This document shows positions 36,309 through 49,578 of a stretch of DNA of 64,000 nucleotides, one piece after another. A model generated the notes under the pieces. That model saw nothing but the letters and a program-made list of their open reading frames with translations, made no database searches and was not told where the DNA came from. The number at the start of each line of letters is the position of its first letter. The stretch's first letter is position 1. The stretch covers positions 918,539-982,538 of the forward strand of contig NW_003101681.1 in assembly GCF_000003855.2 (NCBI RefSeq), given 5' to 3'. This DNA comes from Blastomyces gilchristii SLH14081 (Eukaryota; Ascomycota; Eurotiomycetes; Onygenales; Ajellomycetaceae). A program made the translations under genes and the position numbers.

Positions 36309-36687
36309 TAGACTGATCATGTGACCGTGTCTGAGACCAGAATCAAACTTTACAGTTGTCACATTGTCTAAAAGCATTACTTCAGATCATGGTTTGTGTT
36401 CATCACATTGATCTCAAATCATGTTATTTCAAATATTAAAGATTTCAGATTCACTTTTCAAATAAAAATCTAGTCTCAGATAAAGAATATGTTTAAATTC
36501 TTAGTCACATTTTCATTCTGATCTTATTATTGCAAATGACATTAAATGAGATCATGAAATCATTTCTTACTCATATAATATCATAACATAGTACTCATTT
36601 GTTGAAAATTCAACAGAGAGTATTATCAAATATTATTACTTTTCTGAATATAGATTGTAATTAATATCATTTTAATTAAAAGAAGTA

Positions 36688-36860
36688 TATAAAATACAAA
36701 AAAAATAAAAAAAACAAAAAACAAAACACTAACAAGAAAAAATCACAATAAAAAAAAAAAAAAGAGAAAGAAAAAAAGAAGAGAAAGAAAAAAAGAGAAA
36801 GAAAGAGAAAAAAAAAAGAAAAGAAAAAGAAAAAAATAAAAAACAAAAATAAAAAAAATC
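36688..36860 (+). repeat. A-rich, almost pure purine tract
   Basis: About 170 bases of A with G and few pyrimidines (runs such as aaaaaaagagaaagaaa). This is low-complexity sequence within the hAT element, possibly a polymerase-slippage product. Confidence 0.9.
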
Positions 36861-37957
36861 AAGATTGCAGAGCTGCAGCACTCTCAAAATACTCACTCTT
36901 CAGAGTCTTTACAATATTTATCATCAACTGTGTATCTCTCACAGTGAGAGTAACACAGCTGTGATAAGTCATTATTTTAATATCATCTAATAAATAATCA
37001 GTATATATCTGTATAAATATGAATAATTAGAAAACATACACTTAAAAAGTGTAGTCAGGGTGAACTCTGCTGTCACTTGAATAATATCAAGAGTAGAATA
37101 CTGAAATCAATGATTCTCTTCATCAATTTCATGAATAAGACATGTGAAGATGATCTTGAGAAATATAAGATTCTCTGACTTCTGATAAAAATAAATCTCA
37201 TGAAGAGACTCTATTTTCATCATATCAGAGACTGAGTGTTATTAAAAAGTATTACTTTAATGTATATGCACTTACTGTGATGATTCACTCTCTGTATATA
37301 TAACTGAGAGTTGTAGCTTTCTCACACTGCATGACTCTCTCTGAGATACTGCTGCTGATTTACAACTCATGCAGTCTCTCAGTTTAGCATGTACTGTGTA
37401 TATACAGCTCTGCATGCTGAGACTGTATTGATTATTATGATCTGACATAGTACTTGCTTTTCACAGGTCATGTTTTATTTAATTGAGAGAGAGAGAGAAT
37501 GTGACTGCTGTTTTATTTAGAAGAGAGATGAGTAATTGAATCTGTAGAAGATAATTTAATTTCTTCTACATTTGAAATTTGATTAGTCTATAGTCTTCAA
37601 TTTGAGAGTTTCTGAGAGTGTTTTAATAGTTTTCATATCAGCTTGAAATTAGTGATTGATTGAAGAAGAGAAAAGAGAGAAGAAAGAAATAAGAATAACT
37701 TATCTTTATAATATAAAAACAGAGAATTGCTGCAATTATTTATTCTAGTAACAAAGATCTGTTTTCTGCATGTATCTCTGATACAGATTATATGATAACT
37801 GTATACAAAGAATATCAACAGTGTATATATTGAATGTAGATAATGTTACTATATTATACTGTAGCTGTTTCTGTACCTCTCTGAAAGCTGTTAATATTTT
37901 CTTTGAGTCTCTTTATATTTGATAAGTCAGTAATATATTTCAATGCACTCTCTCTTT

Positions 37958-38009
37958 CATTATTATCATTATTATCATTATTATTATTATTATTACTATC
38001 ATCATCATT

Positions 38010-38044
<35 letters not shown>

Positions 38045-38046
38045 CA
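37958..38046 (+). repeat. (TTA/TCA)n microsatellite
   Basis: Imperfect trinucleotide run of ATT and ATC units over about 90 bases within the hAT element. Confidence 0.9.
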
Positions 38047-38589
38047 TATCATTTCTGATTATCTCTTCTGCCTTTATCTCTCTTTAACACTTACTGAAAT
38101 TAATCATGTTATCTCTCTTCAAATATTCTGCAATTCTGCAGACTATCAAGCCATGTGAGCACTGTCACAGATTGAAGAGAGAGAAGAAGAAGATATTTAA
38201 GTAAGAGAAGACAGATTGTAAGATATATTATAATATCTTGAAGAGACTCTGTAAAAGAGCAGAATGATAATAATTTTAAGTAATGCTTCTGATAGATTTA
38301 GACTGAACTAAGTATAGAAATAATATGAATAACACTGCCTGTGAGAGATTGAAGAAGAAGACAGTGAAGAGTCTCATACAGTAGTAATAAGATCAGAAGA
38401 AGTTCTGAGAATGATTTGAGATCAAGATAAAGAGAGGAAAAGAGAAGAAGAGTGTTACTGTAAATAAATAACAGCAGAAGAAGATTAAGAGAATGTTAAA
38501 ATAAGAGATAAAGACACTAAAACTGATAAGTTTTTTATTTATTAAGAGATAATGATTTTTAATAATACTTCTGTTCTCTAATTAATTAG

Positions 38590-38930
38590 CAGAAGCTGAC
38601 AGAGAAGAAGAGAATTGAGACTCTATTCAGATCTTGAATGCACTTCATAATTCAGAACATTGAGAAGATAACTCTACTCTCTGAGCATGTCAATCTACTT
38701 GCTGCTGAGATGGAACTTGAGACAGCAGATCAGAAAATGCAGGATTTTGAGACACAGATTGATCTGACTGAGAGAAAGCAGTGAGAATTCTTCTCTAAGA
38801 AGACAGTGAAGAGAGATTTTGAGATGATTATTATCTCAGATAAGAAGAAGAAGAAGAAGAAGAATAAGAAGTGAATTATAAAGAATAATAAGAAGAATGA
38901 GAAAGAGAAGAAAGATAATGAGTAGAAAAA
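38590..38930 (+). pseudogene. Coding-like relic: helical segment with poly-Lys tail
   Basis: One frame gives NIEKITLLSEHVNLLAAEME, then a Glu/Gln-rich helix, TVKRDFEMII and a run of Lys codons from (AAG)n. Two stops fall at TGA codons, as in RIP-mutated genes. It vaguely recalls the basic C-terminal tails of fungal pogo-type transposases, but no catalytic domain is visible nearby. I cannot name it. Confidence 0.35.
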
Positions 38931-39040
38931 GTTTTTTTCTTTTTATATTAGTTAGTTATAAGTTCATAATTATTACTAATTGAAATTAATTTTGAGTTTT
39001 CAAAAATTATTGTACAAGTTGTAATCAAGTCAGGAATAAT

Positions 39041-39059
39041 ATATATATATATATATATT
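39041..39059 (+). repeat. (AT)n run
   Basis: A short dinucleotide run of about 19 bases in the left half of the hAT element. Confidence 0.85.
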
Positions 39060-39294
39060 TAACTATCATGATTCACAAATCACTATAATGTATAAGTATT
39101 AATATTTTTTCAATATTGATATTCATAATATTAATATATTTTTAATGATATTATCTGATAATACAATTTGATAATACTCTCTTTCACAATATTAATATAT
39201 TTCAAGAAATATAACAGAGATTAATCAAGATTATTTATTTACTTTTATATATTGATAATATTCAATCTGAGTTAGTACTAAAATTATAACTAAG

Positions 39295-39604
39295 TGTAAG
39301 AGGCCTACGCTGAATAGATCGGTATTTATATTGATAGGTCTTATATAACAAAGATAAAAACATTAGAGAAGGAAAGAAAGAGAAAGTGTGAGAATCAGTG
39401 ATCAAGATGAATATTTATACATGTATATGATGGTGTACGCGGTGAAGCTTCGGGGCGGAAGAATATACATGTGTTCATAGCAGCTGAGAATCAGTGATTG
39501 AGAATGACTAAGAATCAGAGTGTACATATTCAAGAATGAAGTGATTGAAATCTGTGAAGTGTAACAGAATAGTCTATATGATTGATCAGACACAGCTCAT
39601 CACA
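39295..39604 (-). repeat. 3' LTR of Gypsy-2 copy B
   Basis: 310 bases. More C-to-T/G-to-A mutated than its partner at 44,736-45,045, particularly over its last 150 bases. The adjoining purine tract on the sense strand is aaaagagagagctaa. Confidence 0.9.
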
Positions 39605-42600
39605 TTAGCTCTCTCTTTTCAGAAGCAGTTCTCATCAGTCAAGAGCCACTGTTTCAGATAACACAGAACTCAGAGTTCAGATCAGTTGATCATAGTTAAC
39701 TCATTTCACAAGATATTATCAGCTGCAGCTGCAGGGTCTGTTATTAAGAATATTCTCAATCTCTCACTCAAGCTTGTTATCTTCTTCTATGATGTCTGGT
39801 GACTGCTAGTCAGAAGTCAGTTGAGAAGAAAATGAATCAGTGATAGTATGATAAAGCAAGCTTGTGTAGAATACATCATGAATCTCTGATAATATGTCAA
39901 GATAATAGTTATAGCTATCTAAAACTTCTATCACTTTATACTTAATATAACAGTAATCTAGTGTATGAGATGAATGTGTGATTCATATATTCTTAAGATT
40001 CAATTATATCAGATCTTCTATCTTATATTGTTCAGCAGAGTCTCAGTGAATATTAATTTGATTCTCTTAATCTTGTTTTATAGTTATTATAAAGACCTCT
40101 GCTTAATTACAGACATCTCAGAGCTTTGTTACTATATTATCAGCAATCTGAATTGAACTGTGAGAATTCAGTATGAACTGTGTAATCTCTAGAAGATTCA
40201 ATACTTTCATGTAGTATTCATGTGTAAGGAAGAACAGGCTTACATCTGTTGAAACAGCATCTCAACTATTGATAGCAATCTCTGCATGTAGAAAAAGATC
40301 ATGTCAATTATCTTATAAGTGATTGCAGAACTTATAGAGATAATTCTTCACAGTCTGAATTATTTATTCTGACACATTATCAGTCTCAGAGTGATAGATA
40401 GTTGATAGACAGTATATAATCTTGAGAACTTGACAGATTCTTGTTTAAAGAGTACTCATAAATTGACAGCTCTGATCTGATACTATAAACCTCAGTAATT
40501 CATGCATCTGATAGAACAGGCTTCATAGAAAAGCTTCAGCAACTTGTTAATTATTTATCTTATCACAAGATTTCAATATTACATCTTTGCTTAGTTAATT
40601 CACAATGATCAGAATGTTTCTACAACTCTTACTCTTAGATAGATTAATAGTAAAGTCAATTACTATATCTCATCAGATTCTATCAGAGATATTAAGTAAT
40701 TTTAATAGATCTTTTCTATGATTCTTTTATGAGATAACAAAAGAACAGTGATTGCAGTTTCAGACAAAGTGTCTGATACTGTTTAATATCTCAGATCAGT
40801 AGAACTCTCAGAAGATCATTCTATACAGTTATTCATAATCTGAATAATCAGTTATACACAAATCATACATCTCTTGTATTATCTGAGTGTGTAAGAGTTC
40901 AGAGTGAGAGACTCAGCATTATTCACAGAATTGTATAGTGTTATTGTCATTGATTGAACATTCTGAGATATCAGTTCTTATATGTAGTTCTGGGAGAAAT
41001 CAGAGAACTTCTTGACATACTGCTTCAGTGAGAGTCTGAAGAAGTTCATTTATCTGAGCTGCTGTATACCACAGTTTATTTAGTGTAGAGAAAGTGAAGA
41101 TATCAATAACAGTTCTAACTGAGAAAGCATGTATAGTTCTAATCAGAGAAGCATATATAGTGTTATGAACTGTTTTATCTTGACTAACTAGTATCTTCAG
41201 ATTTAAGAGCTGATGCTCTTGATTCATTCAGTGAGTATCTATTACATTGAATGATATATCTTACTCTTATTATAAGAGAGCATCCTGTCATGAAGTTCTG
41301 ACTGTCAGAACAGTAGTGTATTATAAAATGAAAAGCAGCTTAAGAACTCAGATCATTGCATCTGTCATTCAGTGAGTTTACAGATAGTTGTGAAGTATTT
41401 AAGATTCTTATAATCTGTGATTATCTCAAATTTGAAGACACTTTGAAGTTCAGAGTTTCATTCTTCTAAACAGTGTATAATTGTAAGAAGTTCCTTGTCA
41501 TAGATCTTATAATTGTATTCAGCAGGACTCAGTTTCTTAGATATAAAGATACATGATTGTAGAACATCTTCATCATTATATTATAATATTACTTCTTCTG
41601 TCACATAGTCAGAGAAATTGACTTCAACAACTATCTTACAATCAGAATCAAATATTATCAGCAGAGAGATATTAATGAATATCTTCTTTATCTATATAAA
41701 TGCAGCTTCAGTGTCTGCTGATCATTGAAATACTAAGTCTTTCTTAGTGAGATCTGTAAGTGATCTCATAATATCTGAGAAGTTTTGTATAAATCACTGA
41801 TAGAAGTTAGTGAATTCAATGAAGCTTTGTACATCTTTCACAGTATGTGAAGCTTCTCATTTGAGAATGACAGAGATCTTCTCAGAATTCATTCAAATCT
41901 TCTTATCAGCTTCTATGATGAAACCTAAGTATTTAGTACTCTTAACTTCAAAATCACACTTATCAATATCAATTGATAGTTCTGCTTCTTATAGTTATTG
42001 TAATACTCTTCACATATACTCTTAATATTCTTTTCTGAATTCATCAGTGAAGATGAGAATATTATCTAGATAAGCAGATACAAACTCATCTAGAAAATCT
42101 CAGAGTACTCAGTTGATATACTTCTGAAATGTACTGAAGACATTAGTCAGCTCAAAGAGTGTGACTATTTATTTAAAGAGATCATAACATGTTCAGAATG
42201 CTGTAAGTCATTCATCTTCTTCAGTGATACAAATCTTATGAAACTCAGTGATAACATCTAGTTTTATAAATCATTGAGCTTATCTGATTCATGCTAGAGT
42301 TTCATTGATAAGAGATAAGAGATATCAATCTTTCTTTGTCAATCTGTTCAGACCTCAATAGTTCACACAGAATCAGAGTTCTTCATCTGATTTCTTTGCA
42401 AAGAGAATAGAGGCTGCAGCAAAAGAGTTGCTAACATGTATGAATTCTTTATTCAACAGATTATTAAGTGTCTTTTGAAGAAGAAGAAGTTCATCTCAGA
42501 ACATGTTATAAAGAGAGTCTTATGACAGTTCAGAGTTCTTATCATTCTTTTTCTCTAACTTGATACTGTGATTCACTTCAGAATCTTGTAAGAGAGATAT

Positions 42601-44735
42601 ATTCATAATATTATCTTATTGAAAGATATCTAGATATTCATGATATTATTAAGAGAGTTTTGTATGAGAATCTGTTATTATAATACAGAATAACTTTTCT
42701 AGAGTCTTTTTGATATCAGTCAGACTGATGAAATAGATTGATATATAATTCTGCTGTCAGTGAACTTATCAGTGACTCTATTAATAATTTTGATGATGAC
42801 TTCTTTTTCAGAGTATTTTGTACACATTGACAGAGATCTGTGTCAGATTCATGATTCTGTGAATGTCATCTTTATAAACTCTATCATTGTTAGAGAATAT
42901 CAAGCTTCTGTTTCAAGTGTTTAACAAGATGCCTTGTTCAGATAGTCAGACAAGTTCTAACATAAGATTATAATCAAGATTATCAACTTCATATACATAG
43001 GCATCTTCACATTGATGTTCTTTCACATCTATGATCAGCTTCATCATGTAATGAGTACAAATGTTCTTTGAATCATCAAATCCTGCAAGAAGTCAGGATT
43101 TTAATAAGAGAATATGCTGGAGGTTATAATATCTTATGACTGAAGATTTTATCATTGTATAGTAGCATAGACCACTGTCTATCATGGCTTTTATATTATA
43201 CATGTTATCAACCACAGTAGATACAAGAATCACATTCATTATCATCTTCTCTTCAAATTATTGTTGTCTGATCTCTTCAAGCTTCTGTTTATAAATTTGA
43301 ACAGAAGCTAATCTTTTCTCTGTTTCACTGAGACATTCTCATAGTTATCTTCTGAATCTTTCTCTAATATAACATGGTTGACACAGACAGACACTGATTC
43401 ATTCTTCAAATGAGAAGACACTGATCTTTCTCTTGAGTATGAAGATACATAGGTCAATCAGCAGTTGAAAGCAATATGTTCTGATCAGTTACAGTTGATG
43501 TATACTTCACATTGACATCAATCAGCAACTTCTTCAGAAGTGATCTCAGGGACTTAAAAGCCTGTTTGAATGGCAGAAACTCTTGCTTATGCATAGATAT
43601 TTGAATCTATTCAGTTCATGGCCTCTGCATCATTGTTCTTCAGTGTGAGTGTATAAGTGACTGAGATGTAACATCTTCTGCCACTGTTCTGTATACTCTT
43701 AAGCTTGATAAGATGATCATTCAATGTTCAGAGCTGTGTGCAGAAGTCTTTATAAGTCTGGTCTTTGTCTACACTTACAAGAGCCTGTAAGAGTTTAAAA
43801 GTCAATGTCTTCTTAAGTATGCTAATCTTCATTTGATTCTCTCAAGATTGATCACCTGCTTCTAGAATCTTGATGTTGAAGTCAGGAATGAATATTATAA
43901 GAGAAGTGTTTCTCTGTCAGACACTCTGTAATCAATCTAATGCTTTCTATTACATGACAGTGTCTTGGAACAGAATATCAAGATGTCTCATGATATTGTC
44001 AGGTGTTCACAATACTGGTTTATATACTTTCATTCATGAATGAAACTTCTGTTTAACACAATCTTTCAATTATTCATTGATATATCAATCTTGATTGATT
44101 AATGAACTGATGAAATCTTCATCTACACTCAGTTTTGCAAGCATTTCCATCCTCCATGATGAGTAGAGAGTGAGATTGAAAGTATTGAAATATGTGAGAG
44201 CATCTAAGCATTCTTTCAGTGCTTTTATATTCAATTCTGTAGATGTTGAAATCACATGAGTTAATTGTTGAATCTCTTCATATTAAAGTTGTTAAGTTGC
44301 ATGTATATCAGCTATTTATTATTGTTGTAATTTCAACATTGCTCAGAGCCACTGTGGCATCACATCTATACTCATGTTCAAGGGTTTCATATTATCATTA
44401 GACATGATTATATTGATTGTCAGATGTATAATATCTGTGAAATCTGAAGAAGTGTAATTATATTCTCATATGTCTGAGTATCAGAACTCTCAGGTCTTTC
44501 ACTGACATTCTCTTGTAAGATCTTATTCTCTTTGTAAGATCTTGTTACAGGGCCAGAGTGACTGGCAAGCAAGCTTCTATCTGAGAACTCAGTGTTCATT
44601 TAACTATTTAACTGTTTCTCTATTTCTTACATGTTGTTATGTGTTCAGATATCTCTTGATAAATAATCATTCCTGATAAGAAGATAATGTATGAATAATC
44701 ATTTTCTAATAAGAAGACAATAAATGTTTTTATAG

Positions 44736-45045
44736 TGTAAGAAGCCTATGCTGAATAGATCAGTATTTATATTGATAGGTCTTATATAACAAAGATAAAA
44801 ATGTTAGAGAAGGAAAGAAAGAGAAAGTGCAAGAATCAGTGATCAAGGTGGATATTTATACATGTATGTGGTGATGTACGCGGTGGAGCTTCAGGGCAGA
44901 AGAATATACACGCGTTTGTAGCAGCCGAGGATCAGTGATCAAGAATGGCCGAGAATCGGAGTGTACGTGTTCGAGAATGAAGTGGTTGGAATCTGTGGAG
45001 TGTAACGGAATAGTCTATATGATTGATCAGGCGCAGCCCGCCACA
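44736..45045 (-). repeat. 5' LTR of Gypsy-2 copy B, half of it spared from mutation
   Basis: 310 bases. The part from about 44,875 to 45,045 keeps CpG, GG and CC (e.g. ggccgagaatcggagtgtac), while 44,736-44,870 is as mutated as the rest of the element. The two LTRs were identical at insertion, so the difference arose later. Confidence 0.9.
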
Positions 45046-47856
45046 CTAAGCTAAGAAAAGAAGATTATTTTCTCTTATAATAATTCTTCTTACACATATC
45101 AGTGATCAGTTATTATCTTTATTAAAGATAAATTATTATCTTTTTTAAATCTTTATTATATCTTCTGAATTCACTTCTTTCACTTCTTTCACTTCTATTG
45201 AAGATTCATAAACTCTTCAAGAAATCACTGTGAATTACAAAGTCTATATTGTTTACAATTCAACACAGAATGCTCTCTTTCAATTATAATGAATAATTAC
45301 TTCATTCTTCATATCTGATTCCAGGTTACAAAATTTATGAAAAACTCAACACAAATATTAAGATGAACTATGAAATAATTATTAATAGATTGTATTGCAG
45401 ATTACTGAAGAGTTATCTCTCTGCTGTAATTACTACAACTTCATTCAGAAATATTCATTATAAACTGATTATAACTCTGATAAAATTTTCTGACATCTGA
45501 AGTCATCAGAATGCAGATAATAAAAGAAAAATAATAAGAAAATTACTACTGAGCTGGTAAGTTACTCTATCAGATAATGATTTTTAATAATACTAACTTT
45601 CTAATTTGAAGAAAATCATATGAAAATGACTATATATCAGTACTCTGATTTCATAACTCTCATCTGATAACTTCTGTGAATAATTACTTTGTATATATAT
45701 ATCTCTGAATCTTTCTCTTTAATCAATTGATAACTCTGAATACTGAACACTTCTTTAAATGCTTAATTCAAATCTTCATATTCTACATTGATTATGTCTT
45801 CAGTTCAATCTCAAGACACACTACAAAGTTAATATATAATATCTAGAATCAGAGTTGAAGAATCATTGAAGAGTGTCTCTCACAGTGAATGTATGAACTA
45901 GTATAAATAATCTTGCATTTATGAGAGTTATATATTAATATATTAATGAGAACTGAACTTATTAAGAGATATTAATTAAATTTGAATTATTGATCAGTAG
46001 TCATACTGAGAATTATATAGCAGAGATATTAATCTCAGTCTTCTTACAATTACAACTGATAATACTGTGAATAACTACACTATGATAAAGAGCTTAGAGC
46101 AAAAATTGGCTTTGTATTTCTGAAATGATAAATAAGGTCATATTCTCTGCATTACTCATGTGATTCAACTTGTGATACAAACACTGATAAAGAATCTTAA
46201 CATTAAGATAATAAATAATAAGATGACTAATTCTTGAGATGAGAATGAGATGAAAGTGATTACTTAAGTAACTTTTACATTCACTTTGTAAAAGATAATG
46301 TTTTTTAATAACACTTTTTAATATTGCTTTTTGATAATACTTTTTAATAATACTACTGTTAATTTTGAATAGATTGACTAATAATTTAAATATCACAGAT
46401 TTGAAATATTACTAATGTGATTTGTATCTTCTCTAAATAATAACAATGATTTCATGATATTTAATAAATAAACAAATCAGTCACATCACTGAATATGATA
46501 CAGAATGTTAGAACACAGTGAAGTTCAATATATAAGATAGCTATTCAGACTCTTTAATTATATCAGATAATTGATCATTGAGTATAACACTCTGATTGAG
46601 AAAAGATTCAGATATTGAAACTGTCTAATATGAAGTGAACTCAGTTGAAATATATAATTAGTTTACTGTTTCAGTTTTATAAGATAATAAAAAGTCTCAA
46701 TCACTTGTATATCAATGCTGCAGTCAGTCTAATAAGTATATAATAGATTATTTACTTATCTTAAGAAGCAGTTGAATCACTTAAAAAGAAATTTAGTCTG
46801 AGATAATGCTATAGCACAGACTATTATTACTGTAAGAAATAAACTGATATATTACTACAGTAAAACTGAACAATCTTTTACAGAGTACTATACTGTAGCA
46901 GCTCTACTAGATCTCTTCTATCAAATTAATATCTACACTTCTCAAGATTGAACAGAGAAGAAATAAGACTTATATATTAAATTAGTCTGAGACTACTACA
47001 ATACTAACTATCAGAGATTTGAATAAGCAGATATTTGAGATATGAAGATAGTGAAATACAATTCTCTAGTAAGTAACAATCTTTGATAATACTTCATATC
47101 ATATAGAACTATAATACTAACTTTGAAACAGAACTTACATACATTGATTGCAACTGAAAATCAGACAAAACTACTGACTTATAAAACTAAATTTAACTGC
47201 TATTTTCAAGATAATCTAATGAATTTACACATCAAATCAATTCTAGAGTTATGAAAAATTGTTAAGAGTATATATTTAACTGTTACACTGATGATATGTG
47301 ATATTCTGATAATTTCATTGACAGAAATGAGAATAAAGTGAAAGTTCAACTGAAGTCAAGATATTTATCACTATTATCAGAGACAATTATAAGAAGAAAT
47401 AATTAAGAAACTCATAATTATAAAACATAGAATTATCAGATAGTTTAATATCTCTGATCACAGTATATCAGAGAAGTGTAGTTTTCATGAGAAAGTAAAG
47501 AATAAACTTGTATAAGAATGTATTTAGTTATTTCATGAGTGTTATCAATAATTGTTACCAAATTCTGATTATATAAGCAATCACTGAATGAACTGAATAG
47601 AACTGATTTTGATCTTCAGTCTCAGTTCTATTCTGATTTTGAAAGAATGATCATCTTTCATAGTTTATTCTGAGAAATTACTCTTATTTCACTGTTCTTG
47701 AATTAAATCTGGTCATTTTTCATGCCATTTCTCTCAGAAATGATTCATTTTCAGATTTTTTTAAGGCTTAGTCCTGATGAGACTCACACTAAGAAATGTA
47801 TGAAATCAGACCAAATGAAACCAAATGTGAAATTCATAGTCCCGCCGGCCAGTCTA
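45046..47856 (+). mobile_element. hAT DNA transposon, right part with transposase relic
   Basis: The right terminus, read in reverse, is TAGACTGGCCGGCGGGAC and matches the MITE 5' end over about 95 bases. The duplication CTTACAAG follows at 47,857-47,864. The transposase relic is at 46,050-47,000. Excluding copy B, the whole hAT element would be about 5.8 kb, with TIR-like ends starting TAGACTG. Confidence 0.78.
46040..47020 (+). pseudogene. hAT transposase relic
   Basis: One stretch at about 46,058-46,220 reads DNTVNNYTMIKSLEQKLALYF, then stops, then ILCITHVIQLVIQTLIKNL. This is the family's DNAxNN(D)T block followed by C-x2-H-x2-(N/Q)L. A second at about 46,800-46,950 reads KLIYYYSKTEQSFTEYYTVA, the KYYxKT...YxxAxxLxP block just before the C-terminal dimerisation region. 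Both are hAT landmarks in the right order. Frames are riddled with stops and the gene cannot work. The N-terminal zinc finger was not found and may lie left of copy B. Confidence 0.75.
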
Positions 47857-48809
47857 CTTACAAGAGTCTGTAAGAGTTTGAAAGTTAATATCTTCTTAAG
47901 CATACTAATCTTTATTTGATTCTTTCAAGATAGATCACCTGCTTCTAGAATCTTGATGTCAAAGTCAGAAATGAATGTTGTGAGAGAGGTGTTTCTCTGT
48001 TAAGTACTCTGTAATCAATCTAATACTTTCTGTTGCATGGCAGTGTCTTGAAACAGGATATCAAGATATTTGATGATATTGTCAGGCATTTGCAATGCTG
48101 ATTCATATGCTTTCATTCATGAATAAAACTTCTGTTTTGTGTGATTCTTCAATTATTCATTGATATATTAATTTTGATTAATTAATGAACTGATGACATC
48201 TTCATCTACACTCAGTTTCATGAGCATTTCCATTCTTCAAGATGAGTAGAAAGTGAGATCAGAAGCATTGAAATATGTAGAAGTATCTAAGTGTTCTTTC
48301 AGTGCTTTTATATTTGATTCTATTGATATTGAAATTGTCTGTGCAGAGATTTCTTATTGAGATAATTGTTGAATTTCTTCATATTAATGTTGTTGAGTTG
48401 CATGTATATCAGCTATTTATTATTATTGTAATTTCAACATTGCTCAGAGTCACTGTAGTACTGTGTCTATACTCATGTTTAAGAGTTCTCTCATACTATT
48501 ATTAGACATGATTATATCAATTGTCAGATATATGATATCTGAAGAAGTGTAATTATATGAATATCTTATACATCTGAGTGTCAGAACTCTCAGGTCTTTC
48601 ACTGATATTCTCTTTGTAAGATCTTATTGTGAAGTCAGAGTAACTGACAAGCAAGCTTCTATCTGAGAACTCAGTGTCTGTTTAACTGTGTTTCTCTTTC
48701 TTACATATTATTACATGTTCAGATATCTTCTCAATAAATAATCATTTCTAATAAGAAGATAATATGTGAATAATCATTTCTAATAAGAAGATAATGAACA
48801 TTTTTCAAG
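47857..48809 (-). mobile_element. Gypsy-2a internal sequence, 5' part (leader and gag start)
   Basis: It aligns with 43,780-44,735 of copy B and with 55,306-56,270 of copy D (reversed). It continues the element after the hAT insertion and leads to the 5' LTR. No intact frame. Confidence 0.82.
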
Positions 48810-49087
48810 TATAAGAGGCCTATGCTGAATAGATCAGTATAATATATAGATCTTATATAACAAAGTGAAAAATGTTAGAGAAGGAAAGAAAGAGAAAGTG
48901 TGAGAATCAGTGATTAAGATGAATATTTATACGCATACACAGTGGCGTACGCGGTGAAGCTTTGAGGCGGAAGAATAGAAATTCTGTAGGTTTTCGGCTG
49001 AGGATCAGCGACTGAGAATCAGAACAGTAGAAATCTGTGAAGTGTAATGAAATAGTCTATATGATTGATCGGGCGCAGCCTGCCACA
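48810..49087 (-). repeat. Right LTR (5' LTR) of Gypsy-2a
   Basis: 278 bases, the same length as the left LTR at 16,711-16,988, with the shared internal deletion form agtataatatatagatc. It is followed by GATGA (49,088-49,092), the partner of GATAA at 16,706. The two LTRs thus frame a single element spread over 32 kb by later insertions. Confidence 0.88.
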
Positions 49088-49578
49088 GATGACATTTCAC
49101 TGTAAGGCACAGCTGCTATCACTGCGGCTGTAAGAGATATAGAAGAAGAAGAAGATGTGACAATAAAAGCAGTACTTCTGCAGCTCATTGATGCTGTTAT
49201 CTCTGCCTTCAACCTGGCTTTCTTGATAGTCACAGAGGCTGCAGCTGCATTATAAAGATATTTATTACTCACTAGAAAATATCAGAATAAGCCTCTTATT
49301 GTCTTTGAAGAATGATACTCTCATACACTCACTATTATAATTGAGAGAGAGAGAAGAAAAATGTGTTATAAAGAGAGAGAATCTTTTTGAAAAAATCCTG
49401 TTATTACTGTTAGCTTTGTCTCTAAAATACATCACTTTTACACAGAATTTTATATATAGAATGAAATATGATAAGAGATCTGTAAGTTACTTATTAACTG
49501 TGTTTTTCATATTTCAAATTAATATATAAGAAATTTACTTATTACATATTTAATTTAAACAGAGATGAGAAAAGAAGA
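49088..49578 (+). mobile_element. Gypsy-1 copy E, continuation after Gypsy-2a
   Basis: The sense strand resumes coding stretch A: DDISL(stop)GTAAITAAV, VLLQLIDAVISAFNLAFL, matching codons of the open frame at 61,585-62,235 in copy F. A purine tract gagatgagaaaagaag then adjoins the LTR. Confidence 0.8.

Larger units (their letters stand above)
36309..39294. mobile_element. hAT DNA transposon, left part
   Basis: The left end TAGACTGATCATGTGACCG shares about 38 bases with the MITE 3' end and then diverges, so this looks like the parent-type element. The 8-bp duplication CTTACAAG (36,301-36,308 and 47,857-47,864) fits the hAT preference for T at position 2 and A at position 7. Contents: an A-rich purine tract, a (TTA/TCA)n microsatellite and a Lys-rich coding-like stretch near 38,590-38,930. 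It is interrupted at 39,295 by Gypsy-2 copy B. Confidence 0.72.
39295..45045 (-). mobile_element. Gypsy-2 copy B: complete chromovirus, 5.75 kb
   Basis: Two 310-base LTRs (39,295-39,604 and 44,736-45,045) begin TGTAAGAG/TGTAAGAA and end CATCACA/CGCCACA. The flank CTAAG is duplicated perfectly (39,290-39,294 and 45,046-45,050). Read on the minus strand: 5' LTR at right, gag with a knuckle remnant (YINCN.SEHIAFNC, ~43,470-43,510), protease, RT and RNase H (~41,340-43,260), integrase (~40,050-41,000), chromodomain region near 39,650-39,800, polypurine tract next to the left LTR. No frame is intact. It sits inside the hAT element, so it is the younger of the two. Confidence 0.92.

Noticed and set aside
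37943..38158. His/Tyr-rich open frame
   Set aside because: A translated microsatellite (TTA/TCA)n, with no sign of coding.
38590..38930. Assignment to pogo transposase
   Set aside because: Similarity is only to a basic helical tail, with no DDE domain nearby; left as unidentified.
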